Assembly (NCBI RefSeq): GCF_005117025.1 | Contig: NZ_SWCO01000003.1 | Coordinates: 1-64,000 of the forward strand | Source: Alteromonas portus | Lineage (GTDB): Bacteria; Pseudomonadota; Gammaproteobacteria; Enterobacterales; Alteromonadaceae | Length of the DNA: 64,000 bases | Direction of reading: 5' to 3' | Part shown: in pieces, positions 1-7,790 of the stretch | Position numbering within the stretch: position 1 is the first letter of the stretch | Layout of the letters: each line of letters opens with the position of its first letter | The notes under the pieces: model-generated | What the model saw: only the letters and a program-made list of their open reading frames with translations | Told to the model about the DNA's origin: nothing | Database searches by the model: none | Made by a program: the position numbers and the translations under genes

Positions 1-111
1 AAACTAGCCAAATCCCTTGAACGAAAAACTGTACCAGGGCTTTATCAACGCCTAAGTTACGGCTGCCAAATTCTTTGGCTGTTAATCTACTCGATAATCA
101 TGGTTTTGTAG
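1..111 (+). CDS. C-terminal end of a membrane protein (partial)
   Basis: The first frame is open from the window edge to a TAG at 109-111 and gives 36 residues. They are a basic stretch followed by a hydrophobic run rich in Leu, Ile and Trp that would form one membrane helix at the very C-terminus. The gene's start lies outside the window, so the family cannot be named. The reading is short and could be chance, but the charged-then-hydrophobic pattern and the position of the next gene make a real C-terminus plausible. Confidence 0.4.
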   Translation, partial: KLAKSLERKTVPGLYQRLSYGCQILWLLIYSIIMVL

Positions 112-214
112 TGCCCGAGCAATGTTAGTTATGTTATTTTCAATTAACGTTAACGCACAATCGAAGCTTTAAGAGTTAGATATTGACAATACAATAAACG
201 CAAAGGACGGCAAC

Positions 215-601
215 GTGATCGTAATCTATGGTATAGACAAACAATTAAACCCAATAAAACGTAAGCTATCAGATGTTATTCATTCTTGTATGCAATCAGT
301 TTTAGGTTTACCTGAAAATAAAAGAGCGCATCGCTTTGTGCCGCTGTCAAAAGACGACTTCTTTTACCCTGACGATAGAACCGAGGCATATACAGTTATC
401 GAAATAAACATGATGAAAGGGCGAGAAATACACACGCAAAAGTCACTTATAAAAGCGTTGTTTAAACAAATTGAGCTAGAGTTAGGAATTTCACCTGTAG
501 ATATCGAGATTACGATTAAAGAACAAGAAAAGTATCAGTGGGGTTTCCGCGGAATGACAGGTGATGAAGCCCTTGATTTGAAGTATAAGGTAAACGTGTA
601 G
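215..601 (+). CDS. Tautomerase-like protein
   Basis: A 128-residue soluble protein starting at GTG 215, with AAGGA about 7 bases upstream. Its length and pattern (a segment with DDFFYP, then VIEINMMKGR, then a helix, then DIEITIKEQEKYQWGFRG) resemble the Tautomerase_2 / 4-oxalocrotonate tautomerase-like group, in which two beta-alpha-beta units make a small oligomeric enzyme. The usual catalytic Pro-1 is not seen after the start Met (the second residue is Ile), so activity as a classical tautomerase is doubtful. It is followed 9 bases later by the MAPEG-like gene, suggesting co-transcription. The family assignment is from recalled pattern only; the substrate is unknown. Confidence 0.55.
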   Translation: MIVIYGIDKQLNPIKRKLSDVIHSCMQSVLGLPENKRAHRFVPLSKDDFFYPDDRTEAYTVIEINMMKGREIHTQKSLIKALFKQIELELGISPVDIEITIKEQEKYQWGFRGMTGDEALDLKYKVNV

Positions 602-610
602 CTCATTAAT

Positions 611-1015
611 ATGTCCGGTTTAATTTTTCCACTATTTACGCATGTACTTCTTTGTACTGTACTTTACGCATTACTCACCATAGCTCGTGCACCGGTTATA
701 TGGGGTGTGGGGCAGAGCAACGATGGTTTAAACCCTTTCAGCAATATTCAGCCTAAAATCAGCGCGAACCTAAGCAATCAATTCGAGTGGCCACTATTTT
801 TTTACATTGCCAGTGTATTGCTTATCGCAATGGATGAGCCAATAGACAGTGTGCAAATCTACTTGGCTTGGGTATTTGTAGTTGGCAGAGTGTCGCACAG
901 CATTGTTCAAATATTTACCAACAATATTAGATTGCGTGGTATGGTGTTTACCATCAATTTTGTTGCTGTGTTGGCTATGTGGGCCTTGATTTTTATTGGT
1001 GAAATTGGCTTATAA
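611..1015 (+). CDS. MAPEG family inner-membrane protein
   Basis: A 134-residue protein with four predicted membrane helices (about residues 5-25, 60-76, 82-100 and 110-130). The pattern resembles bacterial MAPEG proteins (membrane-associated proteins in eicosanoid and glutathione metabolism): an N-terminal helix followed by an Asn/Pro-containing loop (GLNPFSNIQP), then RVSHSIVQI in the third helix. Family members include glutathione transferases and peroxidases, but many bacterial ones have no known substrate. It lies 9 bases downstream of the tautomerase-like gene, so the two probably share a transcript. The family call is fairly safe; the function is not. Confidence 0.7.
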   Translation: MSGLIFPLFTHVLLCTVLYALLTIARAPVIWGVGQSNDGLNPFSNIQPKISANLSNQFEWPLFFYIASVLLIAMDEPIDSVQIYLAWVFVVGRVSHSIVQIFTNNIRLRGMVFTINFVAVLAMWALIFIGEIGL

Positions 1016-1086
1016 CCCTGCCGTTAGAAGAACAAGAATACTGAGTATAGGGCGTCGTTAGTGACGAAGTTATTAGACAGCCACCA

Positions 1087-1152
1087 TTTAGTAAAAGCGC
1101 TACTTAACAAAAGCACCGTTTAGTAAAAGCACTATTTAAAAAAAAGCAAAAA
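1087..1152 (+). repeat. Degenerate short tandem repeat, 4 units of 15-17 bp
   Basis: Four consecutive imperfect units with a core like TTTAGTAAAAGCACTA start at 1087, 1104, 1119 and 1136 and end just before the start of the next small gene at 1167. The last unit is degraded to an A-rich run. The stretch has no coding sense and looks like a slippage-type repeat in the leader of the downstream gene. Confidence 0.5.
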
Positions 1153-1166
1153 CGAGCACTAAAGTT

Positions 1167-1391
1167 ATGGAAGACGTTTTAGAACCGCTGGGCCGCTTTA
1201 TACTTCGAATACTCAAGTGGATAGTCGTAGACGCTATCGTTAACTTCGTGATAACTGGTACAGGCCATGTGGTGCTTAAGCTTTTAACCTTTGGCAAATA
1301 CCCGCGAGCGGGTAGAGATGAAGGAAGAACCTTCGCTGTTGGTTTTGTTAGCTTAGCCGTTGTCTTGGTCTGCCTTACGCTGATTGCTTAA
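1167..1391 (+). CDS. Small two-helix membrane protein
   Basis: A 74-residue protein with two hydrophobic stretches (about residues 14-40 and 55-73) separated by a short basic loop containing KYPRAGRDEGR. I do not recognise a named family. It is followed 20 bases later by another small membrane protein gene in the same direction, so the two are likely co-transcribed. A good start context is not obvious (AAAGTT just upstream of ATG), so the exact start is uncertain, but the compact membrane topology supports a real gene. Confidence 0.6.
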   Translation: MEDVLEPLGRFILRILKWIVVDAIVNFVITGTGHVVLKLLTFGKYPRAGRDEGRTFAVGFVSLAVVLVCLTLIA

Positions 1392-1411
1392 TATTTAAAA
1401 AGGATATTTAA

Positions 1412-1669
1412 ATGAATATGGATAAGTGGGCAAAAACACGAGAGAAAGGAAAACAGCGCTTCGTTTTAGTAAACGGTGTTTTAGGGTGGGGCATACCTAC
1501 TGCCATCCTCTGGGCGGTATTGATGGAGTTTATTGAACCATTGGAAAATATTTGGGTACGCCCGATCATTGCTTTGATCATTTTTCCCATTGCAGGTATC
1601 GCTTTTGGCCACTTAACGTGGAACAGATCTGAGAAAACTTACGAAAAAGCGACGAGTAATACTCTGTAA
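1412..1669 (+). CDS. Small two-helix membrane protein
   Basis: An 85-residue protein with a basic N-terminus (KWAKTREKGKQRF) followed by two hydrophobic segments (about residues 18-40 and 48-66) and a polar tail. AAAGGATAT at 1399-1407 supplies a ribosome binding site for ATG 1412; a second ATG two codons later is an alternative start. The layout resembles small bacterial inner-membrane proteins of unknown function. It is the second gene of a probable pair with the 1167-1391 gene. An antisense frame over the same region is judged a shadow because the plus frame has the membrane pattern and the ribosome binding site. Confidence 0.65.
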   Translation: MNMDKWAKTREKGKQRFVLVNGVLGWGIPTAILWAVLMEFIEPLENIWVRPIIALIIFPIAGIAFGHLTWNRSEKTYEKATSNTL

Positions 1670-1746
1670 CTTCTCTAGGCTAGCTTTTTACTTATAACCC
1701 AGTAAGGTATAAGTTCTTATTTCTTTATGCTAATTCAGAGAAGTAC

Positions 1747-2796
1747 ATGGAAGTATCGAAAGCAAGTATTCAAAAAGCAGTAGCGAAGAATATCATCTCT
1801 GAACAGCAGGGCATTGACCTTTACAGCTTCTTTCAGGCAGAAAGCCAGTATGCTCCCGCTTTCACCTTTACCCATATTCTCTATTACTTGGGCGGCCTTA
1901 TCGCTATTGGCGCCATGACTTTGTTTATGAATTTGGGGTGGGAACAGTTTGGCGGCTTAGGGATCATCTTCATATCATTGCTCTACGCTGGTGTAGGGTT
2001 AAAGCTTGCGAACTCTTTATCAAATAAAAACCATATTATTCCGGCCGGTATTTGCGCAACCTTTGTCGTGTGTTTAACACCGCTTGCTATCTACGGTTTT
2101 CAGCAATGGCTTGGCCTTTGGCCCGATAGCGATGCAGTCTATCGTCAGTTTCATACACGGGTTAAATGGCTATGGTTGTACATGGAACTAGGTACATTGG
2201 TGACTGGGTTGATCGTTGCTTGGCGCTATAAATATCCATTCTTGATAATGCCTATTGCAGTAACACTCTGGTATATCAGTATGGATGCTGTCATGCTTCT
2301 CATCGACCAAGACGATATGTGGGATTCATACACATGGGAATTTCGCGCACAAGTATCTATGTACTTCGGCATACTTATGACCGCATTGGCGTTTTGGGTT
2401 GATTTACGGTCAAGGCACACTGCCGACTACGCATTTTGGTTATATTTATTCGGCGTTATTGCGTTTTGGGGCGGGCTTACTAGCCAAAACTCAGACAGCG
2501 AACTTTCAAAGTTTTTCTATTTTTGTATAAACCTAGTCATGGTTGGGCTAGGCGCATTATTGGTTCGAAAAGTATTTGTGATATTTGGCGCGTTAGGCAG
2601 CTGTTTCTATTTAGGGCACTTGGCCTCGAATGTGTTTAAAGACAGTTGGCTTTTTCCTGTTGCGTTAACGGCTATTGGTTTAGGCGTAGTGTATATAGGA
2701 ATATGGTGGCAAAAAAATGAAGTTAAGATCACACGTAAAGCCCGTGATGTCTTGCCAAAGCCGTTGCAGGAGCTTCTAGACAATAAGCTTAGGTAA
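1747..2796 (+). CDS. Multi-pass membrane protein, DUF2157-like
   Basis: A 349-residue protein with a soluble N-terminal helix-turn segment (about residues 1-35, ISEQQGIDLYSFF) followed by roughly nine or ten hydrophobic segments up to residue 325 and a short basic tail. The N-terminal element before a polytopic domain recalls the DUF2157 group of predicted membrane proteins. No catalytic motif is visible. It stands alone between two other membrane protein genes; its role is unknown. The start is ATG 1747, with a weak AGAGAAG upstream. Confidence 0.6.
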   Translation: MEVSKASIQKAVAKNIISEQQGIDLYSFFQAESQYAPAFTFTHILYYLGGLIAIGAMTLFMNLGWEQFGGLGIIFISLLYAGVGLKLANSLSNKNHIIPAGICATFVVCLTPLAIYGFQQWLGLWPDSDAVYRQFHTRVKWLWLYMELGTLVTGLIVAWRYKYPFLIMPIAVTLWYISMDAVMLLIDQDDMWDSYTWEFRAQVSMYFGILMTALAFWVDLRSRHTADYAFWLYLFGVIAFWGGLTSQNSDSELSKFFYFCINLVMVGLGALLVRKVFVIFGALGSCFYLGHLASNVFKDSWLFPVALTAIGLGVVYIGIWWQKNEVKITRKARDVLPKPLQELLDNKLR

Positions 2797-2941
2797 AAAG
2801 CTAAACTAAAAGCTGGTTGTCAATAGACCCTCGTTGGTTGTGATAAAAGTAGATATCGAATAATAGACATAAACAATAGCCTCGATAAAAGCAGACAGAT
2901 TAGCTTGATAAAGTGGCAATGACGCAAGGTAGTAAATAGAA

Positions 2942-3655
2942 ATGTCAGATAATAAAAAAGAGTTCAAAGACCCTTCAAACCTTATAGCGTGGATTAAATA
3001 CTTTCTATGCTTTCAAGTTGTTCTAGCTTTTGTCGCTATCGGCTCAAATTTAATGGAATACCAGCTTTTAACAGACTTCCAGAACGGCGTTTACTTTAGC
3101 CAAGAAATGGCGGTGGCCGATGCCGAGGCTAATGATATGAGGCAAGCCGTTATTGCATTCTCTTATTTAGGCGTGTTTGTTGTTTCTGGAATATTGATTT
3201 TAAAATGGATTTATCGAGCAAATCAAAATGCGCGTCAATTTGGTGCGAAAGATATGGCGTTTTCACCAGGCTGGTCGATAGGTTTTTATTTCATTCCCAT
3301 TGTCTCGCTTTGGAAGCCCTATCAAGCAATGAAAGAAATCTGGCAGGCTAGCCAAAACCCGTCAAATTGGCCAGTTGAAAAAGTGAGCTCAATCTTAGGC
3401 ATTTGGTGGTTTTTTTGGATTGCGAACAGCGTAGTCGGCCAGGCGGTGTTTAGAATGTCCAGAAGGGCGGAAGAAATTTCTGAAATTATGAATGTGAACT
3501 TGGTCTCACAGGCATCAGAAGTTATTTCAATTCCTCTAGCACTAGTCACATGGTTACTAATAAAAAAAGTCTCTGCTGCTCAGCTAGCAATGCGCGATCA
3601 AACTAGTGAACAGCAAGAAACTGATGAAGTATCAGACTTAGAACCAGCAAAGTGA
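2942..3655 (+). CDS. DUF4328 domain membrane protein
   Basis: A 237-residue protein with about five membrane helices. The stretch around residues 90-150 (KWIYRANQNAR, FSPGWSIGFYFIPI, LWKPYQAMKEIW) matches the hallmark of DUF4328 proteins, where an Arg-Ala-Asn segment precedes a Pro-Gly-Trp helix and a Lys-Pro-Tyr-Gln motif. The C-terminal 30 residues are acidic and cytoplasmic. The function of the family is not established. A strong hairpin terminator follows the stop codon, so this is the last gene of its transcript. Confidence 0.8.
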   Translation: MSDNKKEFKDPSNLIAWIKYFLCFQVVLAFVAIGSNLMEYQLLTDFQNGVYFSQEMAVADAEANDMRQAVIAFSYLGVFVVSGILILKWIYRANQNARQFGAKDMAFSPGWSIGFYFIPIVSLWKPYQAMKEIWQASQNPSNWPVEKVSSILGIWWFFWIANSVVGQAVFRMSRRAEEISEIMNVNLVSQASEVISIPLALVTWLLIKKVSAAQLAMRDQTSEQQETDEVSDLEPAK

Positions 3656-3689
3656 AGTTGACCAGCTTTTTATTTCGATAGACTAACGA

Positions 3690-3717
3690 AATACCCGCTT
3701 ATGGCGGGTATTTTTTT
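3690..3717 (+). terminator. Rho-independent terminator after the DUF4328 gene
   Basis: AATACCCGC, then TTATG, then GCGGGTATT followed by a run of T. It is placed 35 bases after the stop codon and upstream of the next gene. Confidence 0.85.
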
Positions 3718-3803
3718 GGAAGGGTGTTTTAAAATACGTGTTATTGATTAAGTTAAAACGTTCTATCACTACTAGTGCGTAATTTTCCAATGAGTTTTTA
3801 AGT

Positions 3804-4850
3804 ATGTTGTTTAAGAAGAAAGCGTTAGCCGTTGTTCTTGTTTCCCTCTGTTCCGCGTTAAGCCTTAATGCTAACGCAAATGAACCTTATGAATTGATGG
3901 GCGTGACCACCCAAACGGGTGAAAAAGCGTCCTACCTTGCTACTGAAAAGCATATTACCCTGCCAGTAACCGTTATTAACGGAAAAAGCGACGGTCCAGT
4001 TCTGCTACTCACTGCCGGAATTCATGGTGATGAGTTCCCGTCTATGTACGCCTTACAACAACTGCAACAAAACCTTGATCCTAACGCAATGAGCGGTGTG
4101 TTGGTGGTGTTGCATTTGGCAAACTTAGACGGGTTTCATAGCAATAGAATAGCGTTAAACCCTAAAGACGAGAAAAACCTTAATAGGGAGTTTCCAGGGA
4201 GCGCTGACGGCACACCAACAGAACAAATTGCGGAGTTGCTAACCAGAGAGTTTATTGGCAAAGCGGATTTCTTAATAGACATGCATTCAGGAAGCGCAAA
4301 TCAAACGTTACTGAATCACGTCTATTCTCCCTTTGTAGGCGATGACGAACTTGATGCTTTAACCTTTGAATTTGCAAAAGCCACAGGCATGCAGCATATC
4401 GTTTTGTATGGCGACCGCCCAAGAGATCCTAATAATTCAATTTCATACCCTAACACAGCGATGACGAGAGGGAAGCCTGGCCTTACCACCGAAATAGGGC
4501 ACTTAGCACAGAGTGATGAAGAGTCTGTAGCAAAAGCGCTAGAAGTGGCAAGGAACGCTATGTATTTTCTAAAAATGTTGCCAGAAAAGCCAAAGCCACA
4601 CCCAGAGCCAATTATCTACGAAACCATTAAATATCCTAAAAGCTCAAAAACCGGTTTTTTTAAAGCCTCTGTGGTGATAGGTGATAAAGTGACAACTGGG
4701 CAGAATATCGGTACGGTCACTGACTATTTTGGTAATTTGGTTGAGTCTCTCAAATCGCCTGTTGATGGCACCGTAATGATGGTTAATCAAATGCCAGCTA
4801 TCAAAGATGGTCAGTCTGTAATGGCCATTGGTGTAGAGATATCAGAATAA
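3804..4850 (+). CDS. Secreted succinylglutamate desuccinylase/aspartoacylase-type zinc hydrolase
   Basis: A 348-residue protein with a signal peptide (residues 1-25, basic KKK, hydrophobic core, ANA-NE cleavage) and the AstE/AspA (M14-like) fold. The zinc ligands are visible: H74 and E77 in GIHGDE and H161 in DMHSG. NREFPG (about 127-132) and TTEIGH (about 228-233) fit the substrate site, the second carrying the likely catalytic Glu. The C-terminal 90 residues form a biotinyl-like beta barrel with GDKVTTGQNIG and SPVDGTV, as in this subfamily. The signal peptide distinguishes it from cytoplasmic AstE and points to hydrolysis of an acylated amino acid or peptide in the periplasm. The exact substrate cannot be read. 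It stands alone. Confidence 0.8.
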   Translation: MLFKKKALAVVLVSLCSALSLNANANEPYELMGVTTQTGEKASYLATEKHITLPVTVINGKSDGPVLLLTAGIHGDEFPSMYALQQLQQNLDPNAMSGVLVVLHLANLDGFHSNRIALNPKDEKNLNREFPGSADGTPTEQIAELLTREFIGKADFLIDMHSGSANQTLLNHVYSPFVGDDELDALTFEFAKATGMQHIVLYGDRPRDPNNSISYPNTAMTRGKPGLTTEIGHLAQSDEESVAKALEVARNAMYFLKMLPEKPKPHPEPIIYETIKYPKSSKTGFFKASVVIGDKVTTGQNIGTVTDYFGNLVESLKSPVDGTVMMVNQMPAIKDGQSVMAIGVEISE

Positions 4851-4945
4851 CACATTCACTAAGTAAACTGGCTCGAGAATCTAATTCGCCTACTCAATAA
4901 AATAAATGTTAAAGTTAAATCACAAAACTGTGATTAGGGAACAAG

Positions 4946-5062
4946 ATGGACTTTCTTTTGAACGTATTGATTTGGGTAGGCGTGGTTATTTTCGGTATTT
5001 TTATTGTTGGCTTTATGGCAGCGGCGAAGCTAAATAAACGCCAAGATGAGAATAAGGATTAA
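4946..5062 (+). CDS. One-helix membrane peptide, 38 residues
   Basis: ATG 4946 follows AGGGA at 4936-4940 at good spacing. The peptide is a nearly pure membrane helix (residues 3-28, LLNVLIWVGVVIFGIFIVGF) ended by a charged tail, KLNKRQDENKD. Such small single-pass peptides are often missed by annotation. It precedes the TonB-sigma-anti-sigma cluster by 109 bases, in the same direction, so it may belong to the same transcript or have its own. No family is claimed. Confidence 0.55.
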   Translation: MDFLLNVLIWVGVVIFGIFIVGFMAAAKLNKRQDENKD

Positions 5063-5125
5063 AGGCCTGCCAAGCTTGCTATAGAAACTGCAAGAGCAAT
5101 TGCAGAAAAACAATAAATATTTTCA

Positions 5126-5164
5126 CCCCTTTACTTAAGTTCCTCCGTTTACTGAGAAAAGGGG
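5126..5164 (+). promoter_or_regulatory. Possible hairpin masking the ribosome binding site of the TonB-like gene
   Basis: CCCCTTT (5126-5132) can pair with AAAGGGG (5158-5164). The latter is the Shine-Dalgarno-like GGGGG directly upstream of ATG 5172. If it forms in the mRNA it would hide the ribosome binding site. The stem is only 7 bp with a 25-base loop, so this is a suggestion. Confidence 0.3.
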
Positions 5165-5171
5165 GAACAAC

Positions 5172-5864
5172 ATGCAAACAACAATTCTACCAAGCGCTAA
5201 TTCGCAAGATTTGGTACAACACAGCGTACTACCTTTTGCAAAAGCGCCTTCCCACAAACGGGCTTTAAGCCTTGCCACTATTGCTCTTGCTGGTGGAACT
5301 GTAACCGCTGGTCTATTCGTTTTGATGGCAGAGATGATAAGGCAAGATAGGGTGCATATAAGTGAAGCGCAGCCGGTGTTTTTTGAACCCATCATCTATG
5401 AACCTGAAGATGAACGAACTATTACTAAAAAGCCTATTGCGCCAATTGAGCAAGTTATTAAAACGCCGCCGCAAAAAGTAGTCGAGATTGACCCTGAGCC
5501 AAATGAAGGCCCAGGCAATTTCGAAATAAATACTCAGGTTCCTAATACTGCGTTAAATTTATCAATAAATTTAAATAGTGCTCAAGGTGATATGCAGGCT
5601 ACGCCTCAATTTAGGGTCGATCCTACGTACCCGCCAGAGGCGAGTCGAGATGGTATTGAAGGTTGGGTAAAGCTTGGGTTTACGGTAAGTGCTAGCGGCG
5701 CTGTATCTGATATAAAGGTATTAGATTCTGAGCCCAAGCGTGTGTTTGATAGAGCAGCACGCCGCGCGCTTAAAAAATGGAAGTACAAGCCCAAGCTGGA
5801 CGGCGGTAAACCTGTTAGTCAACCAGGTATGGTTGTAGTATTAGATTTCAAACTAGAACAATAA
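5172..5864 (+). CDS. TonB family energy-transducing protein
   Basis: A 230-residue protein with one N-terminal membrane helix (about 31-53), a Pro/Glu/Lys-rich periplasmic linker (about 65-115, with repeated KKPIAP and KTPPQK) and a C-terminal TonB domain (about 140-230: PTYPPEASRDGIEGWV, FDRAARRALKKWKY). Family members link ExbBD proton-motive energy to outer-membrane receptors. No exbB or exbD lies nearby. It is followed after 9 bases by an ECF sigma gene and then an anti-sigma candidate, so the three form an operon. The start is supported by GGGGGAAC just upstream. Confidence 0.85.
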   Translation: MQTTILPSANSQDLVQHSVLPFAKAPSHKRALSLATIALAGGTVTAGLFVLMAEMIRQDRVHISEAQPVFFEPIIYEPEDERTITKKPIAPIEQVIKTPPQKVVEIDPEPNEGPGNFEINTQVPNTALNLSINLNSAQGDMQATPQFRVDPTYPPEASRDGIEGWVKLGFTVSASGAVSDIKVLDSEPKRVFDRAARRALKKWKYKPKLDGGKPVSQPGMVVVLDFKLEQ

Positions 5865-5873
5865 GGATAGCCT

Positions 5874-6476
5874 ATGAGTATAGGCGCAAGCTTGCAAAGC
5901 CTGTTTCAAGGCAAGCGCGAAAAAGCGCTGGGAGTGAGTGAAAGGCTAATGCTGCAATACAGCGCAAAAGGTGATGAAGCATCGTTAGCCGCACTTTTTG
6001 ATTTACACAGCACTAAGCTATTTTATTTCCTTAAGATATTAAGCGATAGCACCATAGCTGAAGATATAAGCCAGCGTACATGGATTAAAGTTATTGAGCA
6101 CCGCCATTTGTTTAAAAGTGGCGACAATTTCCAAGCTTGGCTGTTCACCATTGGTAGGCGAGCACTTATTGATGAGTTTCGTAAAAACGCCAAGCTTGAA
6201 TATAGTAACGAAGCTGTAGAGCAATTTACTGTTTCCGAACTAGTTAAGCACGCGCACTCTTCGGTAGAAGATGATGTGGCTAAAGGGTTAGAAAAAGACG
6301 TGTTTAAAGCTTGTTTAGCGCAATTGCCTTACAAACAGAAAGAGGCGCTCTCACTGCAGTTTGAGGGTTTTAGTTTATCGCAAATAGCTGATATGTGCGG
6401 TGCTGAAAAAGAAACGGTTAAAACACGAATTCGGTATGCCAAAGATAGTCTTAAAATTATGCTGGAGAAATTGTAA
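5874..6476 (+). CDS. RNA polymerase ECF-type sigma factor (sigma-70 family)
   Basis: A 200-residue protein with region 2 at about 40-110 (ALFDLHSTKLFYFLKI, EDISQRTWIKVIEH, FQAWLFTIGRRALIDEFR) and region 4 at about 140-195, with a helix-turn-helix (EGFSLSQIADMCGAEKETVKTRI). These are the -10 and -35 binding domains of extracytoplasmic-function sigma factors. Region 3 and region 1 are absent, as usual for the group. It is translationally linked to the preceding TonB-like gene (9 bases) and the following anti-sigma candidate (2 bases). The target genes cannot be read from the window. Confidence 0.9.
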   Translation: MSIGASLQSLFQGKREKALGVSERLMLQYSAKGDEASLAALFDLHSTKLFYFLKILSDSTIAEDISQRTWIKVIEHRHLFKSGDNFQAWLFTIGRRALIDEFRKNAKLEYSNEAVEQFTVSELVKHAHSSVEDDVAKGLEKDVFKACLAQLPYKQKEALSLQFEGFSLSQIADMCGAEKETVKTRIRYAKDSLKIMLEKL

Positions 6477-6478
6477 TC

Positions 6479-7147
6479 ATGTCTATCTCAGATAAAGAGC
6501 TACAAGAAGCCTTCAGACGCAGTCAGCTGGTCCAAAAGCAAAATGATTCAACAGCTCAAGAAGCAAATGCCCGGGTACGCGCCAACGTGCTTGCACACAA
6601 CAAGGTTAATTCAAACGGAAGTGACACAGAGCGTATGTTCGCTGCATTGGCTTCGCACCTTCGTCCCTATTTCGCGTCGTCAACCCTTCGATTTACCGCT
6701 GTGGCTTTTGCTATTGTTGCCATGCTCGGTGTGTACAACATCGGAACATTTCAAAGTCGTCACTCGCAAGGTATGCAAACTGCTGCACACAGTGTAGATA
6801 TTGTTAATTATCACGGTTTTGAAGGTGAAGGTGAATTGTTAGCTAATAATCTTAATAACGACTATCAAGCCCGTTTCAATGCCTATACTCGCCAATATGT
6901 CGAGAGAAGTTTAGTTGTTAAAGCAGTAACCCAGCAGCCAGCTACATTGCAATCACAAGATGGGTATTGGCTATTGGTAAATTGTGAAAATCAGCAGGTT
7001 GTTGTTTCTGAAAGCCTAATTGCATCGTTAAATATTAATGGCCGTATAGAAGGGGATATTAACGTGGGTACCCAAGTTGCGCTAGCATTCGATAGTCAAG
7101 GAAGGATACTGTCTATCAAGCAGCCTACTAAGCCATTGATGTGCTGA
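6479..7147 (+). CDS. Membrane-anchored anti-sigma factor candidate
   Basis: A 222-residue protein starting 2 bases after the sigma factor stop codon. It has a polar N-terminal helix (residues 1-60, with DKELQEAFRRSQ), a single membrane helix (about 70-90, LRFTAVAFAIVAMLGVYNIG) and a 130-residue periplasmic part. This is the layout of anti-sigma factors that hold an ECF sigma at the membrane. No ZAS-type zinc motif (HxxxCxxC) is visible, so the assignment rests on topology and neighbours. The periplasmic part contains a Cys near its start of the last strands (LLVNCENQQ) and one at the terminal residue. Confidence 0.65.
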   Translation: MSISDKELQEAFRRSQLVQKQNDSTAQEANARVRANVLAHNKVNSNGSDTERMFAALASHLRPYFASSTLRFTAVAFAIVAMLGVYNIGTFQSRHSQGMQTAAHSVDIVNYHGFEGEGELLANNLNNDYQARFNAYTRQYVERSLVVKAVTQQPATLQSQDGYWLLVNCENQQVVVSESLIASLNINGRIEGDINVGTQVALAFDSQGRILSIKQPTKPLMC

Positions 7148-7181
7148 TATATTTGCGTTGTATCGATGAATAGAAACGCAA

Positions 7182-7222
7182 AAACGAGGCTGGTAGATGT
7201 GAAAATTGCCTTAGCCTCGTTT
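7182..7222. terminator. Hairpin between convergent genes (bidirectional terminator)
   Basis: AAACGAGGCT (7182-7191) pairs with AGCCTCGTTT (7213-7222) across a 21-base loop. The flanking A and T bases let it serve both the anti-sigma gene and the convergent cytidine deaminase gene. Confidence 0.6.
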
Positions 7223-7245
7223 ATTGCAAGGTAGGGTTACTAAAC

Positions 7246-7653
7246 TTACTTGTCTAAATCGTGCGCCCTAAAAGCATTCGGAAGCAACTCACCGATGGTG
7301 GTTTCAAACTTCTCACCACTTTGACTAATCATGGTCACGGGCGTTTCATCTGGCGCGAACTCGGCGATTTTTTGTCTGCACCCGCCGCATGGAAAGCAAA
7401 ACTCATCGTTTGGACTTGCAATAACAATATGTGAGATACGCTTTTGACCTTGTGTAACCATATTGCCAATAGCGGTGGCTTCGGCACATTGACCTAGTGG
7501 GAAAGCAGCACTTTCTACGTTACAACCAGAGAAGGTTTCGCCACTAGGCGTAAGTACCGCAGCACCAACTTTAAAGTTGGAATAGGGGGAGTGAGAGTTT
7601 TTCTGTGCGTCAAAAGCAAGTTGTGATAGTTGTTCTAAATTATTTTTCTTCAT
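7246..7653 (-). CDS. cdd: Cytidine deaminase
   Basis: A 135-residue protein of the short, tetrameric class of cytidine deaminases, which convert cytidine and deoxycytidine to uridine and deoxyuridine for pyrimidine salvage. Zinc ligands C56, C89 and C92 are visible in GQCAE and CFPCGGC, with catalytic Glu E58 in the CAE motif. The N-terminal YSNFKVGAA matches the family's substrate-binding stretch. The start is taken at the Met followed by KKNNLEQL (7651-7653), because the frame upstream is not conserved-looking and an AGGT lies just before. It diverges from nlpI. Confidence 0.9.
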   Translation of the reverse strand: MKKNNLEQLSQLAFDAQKNSHSPYSNFKVGAAVLTPSGETFSGCNVESAAFPLGQCAEATAIGNMVTQGQKRISHIVIASPNDEFCFPCGGCRQKIAEFAPDETPVTMISQSGEKFETTIGELLPNAFRAHDLDK

Positions 7654-7790
7654 AGCTACCTGTGTTAACCACCCAATACGCTTTACTTTTATCATCAAAT
7701 GCGAGAAGGTTGGCGGCATTAGCGCCGCAACAAGCGTATACTTTATATACTCTGGCGGTTTTTTCTTTTTTTATAGAATGCTTTTTTACC

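Noticed and set aside
7662..7790. Upstream extension of the nlpI frame
   Set aside because: It overlaps the divergent cdd start region and would bury the lipoprotein signal 43 residues inside the protein.
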